From positions 1-19,360 of the forward strand of contig JALRBB010000446.1 in assembly GCA_023257915.1 (NCBI GenBank): a DNA stretch of 19,360 nucleotides. The letters are read 5' to 3'. The DNA is from Quisquiliibacterium sp. GTDB lineage: Bacteria; Pseudomonadota; Gammaproteobacteria; Burkholderiales; Burkholderiaceae_E. The notes beneath the pieces were generated by a model, which had not been told where the DNA came from, did no database searches, and saw nothing but the letters and a program-made list of their open reading frames with translations. This document shows positions 1 through 6,258 of the stretch, one piece after another (within the stretch, counting starts at the first letter, position 1; every line of letters begins with the position of its first letter). The translations under genes and the position numbers were made by a program.

Positions 1-63
1 GGGTTTCGATACGCTCACATTCGAAATTATCCCCCCGCTGCGCGCATGTGCGTGGATCGATCC

Positions 64-1218
64 TTAGCGCGACTCTCCGAGCGCGGCGAGCAGGCCGGAT
101 TTTCGGGCGATCGCATCACCGACCAGCGCGAAGCCGAGCAGACGGCCGTCGGCACTCAGACAACGTGACTCGATGCCCGACTCGCTTGTCGTGTGCTGCC
201 ACCGTGGCTCGAGCGTCGCAGGCGGCGGAACTGCGACCACCGGGGCTACCGGCGTCTTGACCACGACCGGCATCGGCGGAAAGCGCACGTGGACATTGCT
301 GCCGACGAGTTGCGCCGCGATCGTGCGTGCTGCATGCATGATTGGCATGACATAGGGCAGCACCACGCCTTCGTACTCGGCGCCGTCACCAAGCGCAAAT
401 ATCTGTTGATCGCTAGTGCGCAGGCTGGCATCGACACGAATCCCGCGGTCGGTGTCCAGGCCCGCGTTGCGGGCCAGGTCGGTTCGTGGCCGAAGTCCGA
501 TCGCTGATAGCACCAGACTGGCGTTGAGCCGCCGGTCGTCGGACAGCCGCAGCCGGAGTTGCCCGCGATCGCGCTCAACGCTCAGGGCGCTCTTTTTCAG
601 ATGAAAACGCACGCCGATGCGTTCCAGGCTGCGTTGAAGAAGCGCCGCTGCCGGCTCCGGCACAAGCCGGCCGAGCACTTGCGGTCCGGGATCGACGATC
701 TCCACGGCGTGGCCGGCTTGTGCGAGGTCATTGGCGAACTCGCATCCGATCAGGCCGGCTCCGAGGATGACGACCGGCGCAGCGTGTGCGAGCCGTTCGC
801 GAAAGAGTGCATAGTCGTCCAGGTCGTTGACCGACAGCACGTCCCCGGCCGCGTCGCCGTCGAGCGCCACGCGGAGCGGTTCCGCGCCGGTTGCCAGCAC
901 CAGCTGCCCGTATTCGATTGCCCCGTCGCTGGTGTGCACAACGCGCCTGTCGCGATCGATTGAGAGCGCAGTCGTGTGGGCGTGCAGTCGAACCGCAGTC
1001 TGTTGCGCCATCTGTGCGGCCGGCGTATTGACCAGCTGCGCGGCGCTCTTTCCGGCGGCGAGCGCGTTCGACAGCATCGGCTTGCTGTAATAGTGGCCGG
1101 CATTACGAGTCACGATGCGCAACTCACGCGTTTTGTCGAGTTTGCGCAGTTCGCGGGCGACGGTCCAGGCGGCCAGACCGGAGCCCACGATCACCACCGG
1201 AAGTCTTGCGTCGGTCAT
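64..1218 (-). CDS. rubB: NADH:rubredoxin reductase, FAD-dependent (RubB/AlkT type)
   Basis: Flavoprotein of 384 residues that passes electrons from NAD(P)H to rubredoxin in the cytoplasm. Visible motifs are an N-terminal FAD-binding GSGLAA at about residues 12-17, the ATG motif (LATGAEP) near 108, a second dinucleotide fold GAGLIGCEF near 153 for NADH, and the C-terminal FAD motif ALGDGAEY near 275. The length matches Pseudomonas-type rubredoxin reductases. The ATG start has GAGGAA about 9 bases upstream. It is the last gene of a leftward set after rubrerythrin and rubredoxin, 33 bp behind the latter, so its natural partner is very likely that rubredoxin. The generic family also contains ferredoxin and nitrite reductases; the rubredoxin neighbour decides the call. 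Nothing recognisable lies in bases 1-63 downstream of its TAA stop. Confidence 0.9.
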   Translation of the reverse strand: MTDARLPVVIVGSGLAAWTVARELRKLDKTRELRIVTRNAGHYYSKPMLSNALAAGKSAAQLVNTPAAQMAQQTAVRLHAHTTALSIDRDRRVVHTSDGAIEYGQLVLATGAEPLRVALDGDAAGDVLSVNDLDDYALFRERLAHAAPVVILGAGLIGCEFANDLAQAGHAVEIVDPGPQVLGRLVPEPAAALLQRSLERIGVRFHLKKSALSVERDRGQLRLRLSDDRRLNASLVLSAIGLRPRTDLARNAGLDTDRGIRVDASLRTSDQQIFALGDGAEYEGVVLPYVMPIMHAARTIAAQLVGSNVHVRFPPMPVVVKTPVAPVVAVPPPATLEPRWQHTTSESGIESRCLSADGRLLGFALVGDAIARKSGLLAALGESR

Positions 1219-1251
1219 CGCGGGTATTCCTCGTTTGTTGCCTCGTGGCGT

Positions 1252-1419
1252 TCAGGCGAGCTCGACCATCTCGAAGTCGGCCTTGGCGACACCGCAGTCC
1301 GGACACTCCCAATCGGCGGGGATGTCCTCAAGGCGGGTACCGGGTGCGATGCCGTCCTCAGGAATGCCTTGGGCTTCGTCGTAGATGAATCCGCACACGA
1401 TGCATTGCCAGGTTTTCAT
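1252..1419 (-). CDS. rubA: Rubredoxin (55 residues)
   Basis: Small iron-sulfur-type electron carrier holding one Fe in four cysteines. The translation begins [16 protein letters not shown] and has the two defining knuckles, CIVCG (Cys6, Cys9) and CPDCG (Cys39, Cys42), plus the family's [11 protein letters not shown] loop and DWECPDC segment. Length (55 aa) is typical for a stand-alone rubredoxin. The ATG start has GGAG seven bases upstream. It lies between rubrerythrin (66 bp upstream) and rubredoxin reductase (33 bp downstream) on the same strand, so it should shuttle electrons from the reductase to rubrerythrin. In other bacteria such rubredoxins also serve alkane hydroxylase; no alkB is present here. 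Confidence 0.96.
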   Translation of the reverse strand: MKTWQCIVCGFIYDEAQGIPEDGIAPGTRLEDIPADWECPDCGVAKADFEMVELA

Positions 1420-1485
1420 GATGTTCTCCGTGGAAATTTCGACAGGGTTGGGGTGGGCTGGTGATTGGAAGCGGATATGGCCTGC

Positions 1486-1959
1486 TCAGGCAGCAAGGGC
1501 GTCCAGCGCCTTCTGGTAGTGATTTGCGTGGCGCTCTTCGACCTTGGCGAGTGCCGCGAAACGCTTGGCTGCCTTTTCGAGCATCAGCCTGAAACGCTCA
1601 GCGTGTTCGCGCGATTCGGCAATCTGTTCGTCGATCTCGGCGACGGCCGCGCAGTCACCTTCGGCGATCGCGGTCTTGCGAAAGCCCGGGTACATCTCGC
1701 TGTACTCGTAGGTCTCGCCCTCGATCGCGATCTGCAAAGCACGGGCAGGAGTGACTTCGCCTGCCGGGTACAGCAAATCGAGGTGGCCGAATGCGTGCAT
1801 CACTTCCTGTTCGGCGGTCTGCTCGAAGATGCGTGCGGTGTCCTCATCGCCCGCCAGACGGGCCAGCTTGGCGAAATAGCGGTACTTGATGTGGGCCATC
1901 GATTCGCCGGCAAATGCGGCTTCGAGGTTTTGGAGTGTCTTGATCTCGGGGCGTGCCAT
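1486..1959 (-). CDS. Rubrerythrin, ferritin-like di-iron peroxidase lacking the C-terminal rubredoxin domain
   Basis: Cytoplasmic non-haem di-iron protein expected to reduce hydrogen peroxide to water. Numbered from the chosen start (MARPEIKTLQNLEAAFAGES), all seven ligands known from Desulfovibrio rubrerythrin can be placed: Glu19, Glu52/His55 (EQEVMH), Glu82/Glu85 (GETYEYSEMYP), and Glu115/His119 (ESREH). At 157 residues it ends after the four-helix bundle with no CxxC pairs, so the usual fused rubredoxin domain is absent and is supplied by the next gene. The open frame extends to ATGs at 1977 and 1965, but AGGA sits about 7 bases before the ATG at 1959 and too close to the one at 1965. It is the first gene of the operon, divergent from oxyR, which suggests peroxide induction. 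Confidence 0.93.
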   Translation of the reverse strand: MARPEIKTLQNLEAAFAGESMAHIKYRYFAKLARLAGDEDTARIFEQTAEQEVMHAFGHLDLLYPAGEVTPARALQIAIEGETYEYSEMYPGFRKTAIAEGDCAAVAEIDEQIAESREHAERFRLMLEKAAKRFAALAKVEERHANHYQKALDALAA

Positions 1960-2050
1960 GTTCATGTCCTCATGCAAGTTATGTCGTGCTGACGAAATGC
2001 ATTTTGGGTGTCACGAAACAATCGGTCCAACAAATAAAAACGTTTAGTAC

Positions 2051-2067
2051 AATCGAAAAAATCGATT
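2051..2067. promoter_or_regulatory. Candidate OxyR/LysR-type operator between rubrerythrin operon and oxyR
   Basis: AATCGA-AAAAA-TCGATT is a perfect 6-bp inverted repeat. Inside it ATCG-N7-CGAT has the LysR-family T-N11-A geometry (T2053, A2065) and the same layout as one OxyR element (ATAG-N7-CTAT). A weaker relative, ATCG-N7-AAAT, lies at 2021-2035, 31 bp away or about three helical turns. The surrounding sequence 2030-2070 is much more A/T-rich than the coding flanks, as expected of a promoter. OxyR binding is inferred from position and shape. Confidence 0.5.
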
Positions 2068-2078
2068 ACAAGGGTGTC

Positions 2079-2101
2079 GCTAGCCCAAGAAAAGCTAGCC
2101 C
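2079..2101 (+). repeat. Short direct repeat GCTAGCCC in the oxyR leader
   Basis: Two exact copies of GCTAGCCC (2079-2086 and 2094-2101) are spaced 15 bp start to start, about 80 bp upstream of the oxyR start codon. Because GCTAGC is its own reverse complement, the pair can also fold as a 6-bp hairpin with a 9-base loop. It is not followed by a T run, so it is not a convincing terminator. It could be a protein-binding pair or chance. Confidence 0.35.
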
Positions 2102-2179
2102 GATCGTGAGGCTCTGCGTTGCGAGGCGGCTTTCGCATGCCGGCGGCGTGATGCACCTGACCGCTACGAGGATCTACCG

Positions 2180-3130
2180 ATGGCTTATCTTCCTTCGCTA
2201 CGTCAGCTCCAATATCTGAGTGCACTGGCCGATCACCTGAATTTCACCCAGGCAGCGCAGGCCTGTTTTGTCGGCCAATCCACCTTGAGCGCGGGCCTCA
2301 AAGAGCTTGAGACGATGCTTGGCGTGCAATTGGTCGAGCGCGATCGGCAGAACGTTGCGTTGACCGATATCGGGCATGAGGTGCTTGCGCGGGCGCGCCA
2401 GCTGCTGACCCAGGCAGCCGATCTCGTCGCCTGCGCTGCACAGGCTGCACAACCGATGAGCGGCAGCCTGCGGCTGGGGGTCATTCCAACGATTGCACCG
2501 TTTGTGCTGCCACAAATGATGCCTTTGCTGCGTCAGCGCTTCCCCGATTTGAAAGTTTCGCTACGCGAAGATCTAACCGCGCATTTGATTGAGCGGCTGA
2601 TGCGGCACGACATTGACATTGCACTGATCGCGTTGCCCTACGAGCTTCCCGCGGTTCGCTCTCGCGTGCTCTATGCCGACGAATTCTGGCTGGTCGCCAA
2701 CGACGGGGATCCGGCGCTCAAGGGTCGCACGATCACGGCGACTGGAGGCTGGACCGACCGGCTGTTGCTGCTTGAGGAGGGACACTGTCTGCGCGAGCAT
2801 TCGCTGCGGGCGTGTGGCCGCGCCGAAGTGGCCAGTTCCGACGGGCTGGAGGCGACCAGCCTGCTGACCTTGCTGCAGATGGTGGAGTCCGGATTGGGAC
2901 TGGCCTTGCTGCCTGAGATGGCGATCAAGAGTGGAATTCTTAACCACAGCAGCCTGGTCGGGCGGCCGCTGGCCGCGCCGGCACCCCGGCGTCAGGTCGC
3001 CCTGGTGACGCGCAACTCATTTGCACGCATCGAGGTGTTCGACGCGATCTCGAACTTGTTGGTCGAGACCGGACCTCAGGGCAAACAAGGGCACGCGCTG
3101 CGCGCAAAACGGCGTGACGCGCAGTCGTGA
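2180..3130 (+). CDS. oxyR: OxyR, LysR-family hydrogen peroxide sensor/regulator
   Basis: Transcription regulator of 316 residues. The N-terminal winged helix-turn-helix is at about 6-65 (LRQLQYLSALADHLNFTQAA; STLSAGLKELE), a linker helix follows, then a LysR substrate-binding domain at about 95-297. The peroxide-sensing cysteines are visible: Cys203 in LLLLEEGHCLR and Cys212 in LRACG, nine residues apart exactly as Cys199 and Cys208 of E. coli OxyR. This separates it from ordinary LysR proteins. GAGG lies 8 bases before the ATG. It is divergent from the rubrerythrin-rubredoxin-reductase operon, across a 220-bp promoter region with an OxyR-like operator, so it likely controls that operon and itself. 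The C-terminal tail after about 300 is basic and probably disordered. Confidence 0.92.
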   Translation: MAYLPSLRQLQYLSALADHLNFTQAAQACFVGQSTLSAGLKELETMLGVQLVERDRQNVALTDIGHEVLARARQLLTQAADLVACAAQAAQPMSGSLRLGVIPTIAPFVLPQMMPLLRQRFPDLKVSLREDLTAHLIERLMRHDIDIALIALPYELPAVRSRVLYADEFWLVANDGDPALKGRTITATGGWTDRLLLLEEGHCLREHSLRACGRAEVASSDGLEATSLLTLLQMVESGLGLALLPEMAIKSGILNHSSLVGRPLAAPAPRRQVALVTRNSFARIEVFDAISNLLVETGPQGKQGHALRAKRRDAQS

Positions 3131-3188
3131 CACCCATGAGCCCGGTTGTCGCAAGACGACTGCGCGCCAGCCAGCGGGCGCTGATCGA

Positions 3189-4163
3189 TCAGTTGGCGCT
3201 GATCTTGCGTTCGACGATCACCTTGGCCCAGGTCTTCGATTCAGCCGCGATGAATGCCGCCAGTTCGTCACGTGAGCCTGGTGCAGGCAACAGGCCGGCC
3301 CGGGTCAGCTCCTGCGCGACCGATGGTGTTTGCAGTGCCTTGATCAGTTCCTTGTTCCAGCGATCGAGCACCGGTGCCGGAGTTTTGCCCGGTGCAACGA
3401 AGGCGTACCAGTTGGTCGCCGTGAAGCCGCGCAGCCCGGCTTCGTCCAGCGTCGGCAGTTCGGGAAGGAAGGGCGCTCGAGTCAGGCCGGTCGTGGCCAG
3501 CGCCAGCAGCTTGCCTTTCGCGATATGCGGACCGGCGGTGTTCATCGTCGCAAAGTAAATCGAAATCCTGCCCGCGAGCAGGTCGACCATTGCCGGAGCA
3601 CCGCCCTTGAACGGAACATGAATGATGTCGACTCCGGCCATCTCGCTAAAGAGCTCCCCGGCCAGATGCGAGGCCGATCCGACCCCGGTCGAGCCATAGG
3701 TGAGCTTGCCCGGTTCGCGTTTGGCGAGCGCGATCAGCTCAGCCATGCTTTTGACGCCGAGCGACGGTGGCACCACGAGCACATTCGGAAAATTCATCCC
3801 CATGGTCAGCGGTGCCAGGTCTTTTTGCGGGTCGTAACCGACCTTGACCAGGTGAGGGGCGATCGACAGCGGGCCGATCGAGCCGAGCAGGATCACCGAG
3901 CCATCAGCCGCCGCCCGAGAGACATACTGATGTGCGATGTTGCCACCCGCACCGGGCTTGTTTTCGACCACGACGCTCAGACCGATATTTTCGGTCAGTT
4001 GCTTGGCGACTACCCTTGCCGCATGGTCGGCCGCACCGCCAGCCGCAAAGCCGACGACGATCGACAGCGGCTTGTTTGGCAGGTCCTGGGATTGGGCTGC
4101 TAGTGGGATGAGCATCGCCGCGCATGCGGCAATCAGGTGCATTCTCTTCGTTGTGCTGATCAT
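3189..4163 (-). CDS. Bug/TctC-family periplasmic solute-binding protein (orphan)
   Basis: Secreted binding protein of the tripartite tricarboxylate transporter family, 324 residues from the chosen start. The signal peptide runs from MISTTKRMHLIAAC with a likely cleavage at AQS|QD near residue 25. Family hallmarks follow: VVGFAAGGAADHAAR, VVENKPGAGGNIA, and LTYGSTGVGSASHLAGELF with the IIHVPFKGGAPAM segment. The open frame continues 47 codons further upstream, but AGAGG lies about 5 bases before the ATG at 4163 and the signal peptide begins there. No tctA/tctB membrane genes are in the window, as is common for the expanded Bug families of Burkholderiales. The ligand is usually a small carboxylate, but nothing here identifies it. 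It converges with oxyR across 58 bp, where I find no clear terminator. Confidence 0.9.
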   Translation of the reverse strand: MISTTKRMHLIAACAAMLIPLAAQSQDLPNKPLSIVVGFAAGGAADHAARVVAKQLTENIGLSVVVENKPGAGGNIAHQYVSRAAADGSVILLGSIGPLSIAPHLVKVGYDPQKDLAPLTMGMNFPNVLVVPPSLGVKSMAELIALAKREPGKLTYGSTGVGSASHLAGELFSEMAGVDIIHVPFKGGAPAMVDLLAGRISIYFATMNTAGPHIAKGKLLALATTGLTRAPFLPELPTLDEAGLRGFTATNWYAFVAPGKTPAPVLDRWNKELIKALQTPSVAQELTRAGLLPAPGSRDELAAFIAAESKTWAKVIVERKISAN

Positions 4164-4363
4164 CTGTGCCTCTTGGGTTTGAAGACCTGGCGTGTCGGAC
4201 CCCGTCCGGGTGGGCTTGAATCCAAGTCCTTCGCTACGGAGCCTCCAGATTTGTCGCGGGGCCATACCGAGTCTGGGCGACTTGTGCCGGTGGTATTTGA
4301 GCAAGGCCGGATCGTGTCGTCCAGGTCCGAGCCGGATGGTATCTCAGGCTGCGGGACAGGCGC

Positions 4364-4394
4364 TTGCAACAAATCCGCCTTCAGCCCTTAGAAT
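4364..4394 (+). promoter_or_regulatory. Possible sigma-70 promoter immediately before the GNAT gene
   Basis: TTGCAA (4364-4369) and TAGAAT (4389-4394, five of six matches to TATAAT) are separated by 19 bp, slightly longer than optimal. Transcription would begin about seven bases after the -10 element, essentially at the ATG at 4402. This could give a leaderless mRNA, which fits the lack of a ribosome-binding site there. It is motif reading only. The rest of 4164-4401, between the divergent tctC and GNAT starts, shows nothing else I can name. Confidence 0.4.
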
Positions 4395-4401
4395 CTGCCG
4401 G

Positions 4402-4866
4402 ATGCTGCATATTCTCCCAGCCCGAATGCCGAGCGAGGCACCTCTCGTTCGAGAACTCTTTCGCGAGTATCTCGAAGAGATCGGTATTGATCTGGCGTTT
4501 CAGGGGTTTGACGAGGAGGTCGCTTCGCTGCCGGGCAAGTACGCACCTCCCTCGGGGCGCTTGCTGCTGGGCTGGGACGATCACAGTGTGCTGGGCTGCG
4601 TTGCGCTGCGCGAGATCGATTCCCAGGTTTGTGAAATCAAGCGCCTGTACGTGAGGCCCAGAGCCCGCGCTCGCCATATGGGGCGAGCGCTTGCCGAGCG
4701 GGCTATGCAGGAGGCTCGTTCCGCGGGCTATGCTCGTGTGTGCCTGGATACCTTGCCGGGCATGGTGGCTGCCAGGCGCCTGTACGAATCGCTGGGATTC
4801 GTACCTATTGAGCCGTATGTGTTCAATCCCTTGGAAGGCGCGATCTTTCTGGGGCGCGGGCTCTGA
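4402..4866 (+). CDS. GNAT-family N-acetyltransferase
   Basis: Predicted acetyl-CoA-dependent acyltransferase of 154 residues; the acceptor is unknown. The fold is recognisable from LGCVALREID (beta-4 region), CEIKRLYVRPRARARHMGRAL (the acetyl-CoA-binding V-x-P-x-x-R-x-x-x-x-G-x-x-L motif, with RARARHMG for the usual RxxGxG), and the C-terminal ARRLYESLGFVPIEPY. The frame is open back to 4192, but upstream sequence lacks domain similarity and reads like noncoding DNA. Starts at 4402 or 4426 both lack a Shine-Dalgarno sequence. A -10-like TAGAAT ends 8 bases before 4402, so a leaderless start there is plausible. It ends 27 bp before the ABC binding-protein gene and may be cotranscribed with it. 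Confidence 0.85.
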   Translation: MLHILPARMPSEAPLVRELFREYLEEIGIDLAFQGFDEEVASLPGKYAPPSGRLLLGWDDHSVLGCVALREIDSQVCEIKRLYVRPRARARHMGRALAERAMQEARSAGYARVCLDTLPGMVAARRLYESLGFVPIEPYVFNPLEGAIFLGRGL

Positions 4867-4893
4867 TTGACCACTTATCAGGGGACAACAAGC

Positions 4894-6258
4894 ATGTTCA
4901 AGAAGTTGGCGAACGTTCGAAGCGGCAGCTTCGTGGGGGGCCTTGCGGCAGTGCTTGCAGGTACGGTGTTTGGCCTCAACGGTCTCGCACACGCGGGAAC
5001 CATCACGGTCATTACGTCGTTTCCGAAGGAACTGACGCGCACTTACAAGACCGCTTTTGAGAAGAAGCATCCAGACATCAAGGTCGAAATCCTCAATAAG
5101 AATACGACTGCCGCGATCGCGACGATCCGTGAGGCGAGCTCCGGCCAGCGCCCGGATGTGATGTGGGCTTCGGCGCCTGATGCGTTCGAGGTACTCGCGC
5201 GCAACGCACTGCTCGAGCCGATTCCGCAGCTGGTCAATGCTGCCGCTCCAACCTTGATCGGCGGGTATCCGATGAACGACCCGCAGACGCGTTATCTTGG
5301 TCAGGCGCTCGCTGGCTATGGGCTGATGTGGAATACCCGCTATATGGCGGCCAACAAGCTTCCCAAGCCGGCTCAATGGGAAGATCTGATCCGTCCGGTC
5401 TACTTTGGCCATGTGGCGATGTCTTCACCGAGCCGCTCCGGCACAACGCATCTGACGGTTGAGACGATCCTGCAAGCCGAGGGCTGGGAGAAGGGGTGGA
5501 CACAACTGCTGCAGATGGGCGGCAACATGGCGGCAATCACGGACCGCAGCTTCGGAGTGCCAGACGGGGTCAATAATGGTCAGTTCGGCATTGGCCTGGT
5601 TATTGATTTTTTCGGACTTGCCGGCCGCTACTCGGGTTTCCCGGTCGAATTCGTCTACCCGACCAAGACTGCAGTCGTACCTGCCAACATCGGACTGGTT
5701 GCCGGCGGGCGTAACGCCGATGACGCGCGCAAGTTCATCGCGTTCGCATTGTCTGAGGAAGGGCAACTGCTGCTTTTACAACCCAAGATCAGCCGGTTGC
5801 CGATCTTGCCGGAGCTCTACAAACATCCGTCGATGCCCAAGGACTATCCCAATATCTTTGAGGTGGCCAAGAAAGCAAAGGTCAAGTTCGACAACCATCT
5901 ATCCGGCGACCGATATTTTCTGGTGGTGTCCCTGTTCGATCAGACGGTCACCTTCAAGCTCAAGGAGCTGCGCGCAGCCTCGAAGGCGATTCATGATGCC
6001 GAGGCGCGGTGGAACGGCAAACCGTCCGGAGAAGCAGCCCGCCTCATCAAGGAGGCACGCGATCTGGCCTACACCCCGATCGTTGGCGAAAAGCTCGCTG
6101 GCGAGAAAGACTTCCTAGCCCTGTTCGCCCAGAGCAAAAAGCAGGCAAAGGTCTCCAAACAGTTGTCAGCGCTCGAGGAGCAATGGGCGACCAAGGCGCG
6201 AGCCAACTATGACCGGGCCGCTGATCTCGCGCGACAGGCTGCTGCCCTGAAAAAGTGA
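4894..6258 (+). CDS. Periplasmic binding protein of a ferric/polyamine/phosphonate-type ABC importer, with C-terminal helical extension
   Basis: Secreted solute-binding protein of 454 residues. The signal peptide ends at about AHA|GT (residue 34). The mature part opens ITVITSFPKELTRTYKTAF and has PDVMWASAPDAFEVLARN and the GYGLMWNTRY and RSGTTHLTVE segments typical of the FbpA/PhnS-like extracellular binding proteins. The binding fold appears complete by about residue 350 (LSEEGQLLLLQPKISRLPILP lies near 287-306). The last ~100 residues are an extra Lys/Ala/Glu-rich helical tail. A start at 4894 is favoured by AGGGGA 8 bases upstream; the frame opens at TTG 4867. It overlaps the permease start by four bases (GTGA). 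The ligand (Fe3+, 2-aminoethylphosphonate, polyamine or other) cannot be told from sequence. Confidence 0.88.
   Translation: MFKKLANVRSGSFVGGLAAVLAGTVFGLNGLAHAGTITVITSFPKELTRTYKTAFEKKHPDIKVEILNKNTTAAIATIREASSGQRPDVMWASAPDAFEVLARNALLEPIPQLVNAAAPTLIGGYPMNDPQTRYLGQALAGYGLMWNTRYMAANKLPKPAQWEDLIRPVYFGHVAMSSPSRSGTTHLTVETILQAEGWEKGWTQLLQMGGNMAAITDRSFGVPDGVNNGQFGIGLVIDFFGLAGRYSGFPVEFVYPTKTAVVPANIGLVAGGRNADDARKFIAFALSEEGQLLLLQPKISRLPILPELYKHPSMPKDYPNIFEVAKKAKVKFDNHLSGDRYFLVVSLFDQTVTFKLKELRAASKAIHDAEARWNGKPSGEAARLIKEARDLAYTPIVGEKLAGEKDFLALFAQSKKQAKVSKQLSALEEQWATKARANYDRAADLARQAAALKK

Noticed and set aside
1252..1419. Rubredoxin as partner of an alkane hydroxylase
   Set aside because: No alkB-like gene is in the window and the direct neighbour is rubrerythrin, a better partner.
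1465..1992. 175-residue plus-strand open frame opposite rubrerythrin
   Set aside because: The minus-strand reading carries every rubrerythrin metal ligand.
3131..3188. Terminator between convergent oxyR and tctC
   Set aside because: There is a small GTCG/CGAC hairpin and GC-rich repeats, but no stable stem followed by a T run in either direction.
3330..4103. 257-residue plus-strand open frame opposite tctC
   Set aside because: The minus-strand reading has a signal peptide, ribosome-binding site and full TctC motifs; the plus-strand reading is Arg/Gln/His-rich noise.
4192..4401. N-terminal extension of 70 codons on the GNAT protein
   Set aside because: It starts at GTG without a ribosome-binding site, has no fold-like pattern, and a -10-like element lies just before the ATG at 4402.
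4381..5412. 343-residue open frame on the minus strand
   Set aside because: It is antisense to the GNAT and binding-protein genes, both with clear family motifs; its His/Arg/Gln-rich translation has the look of a GC-rich shadow frame.
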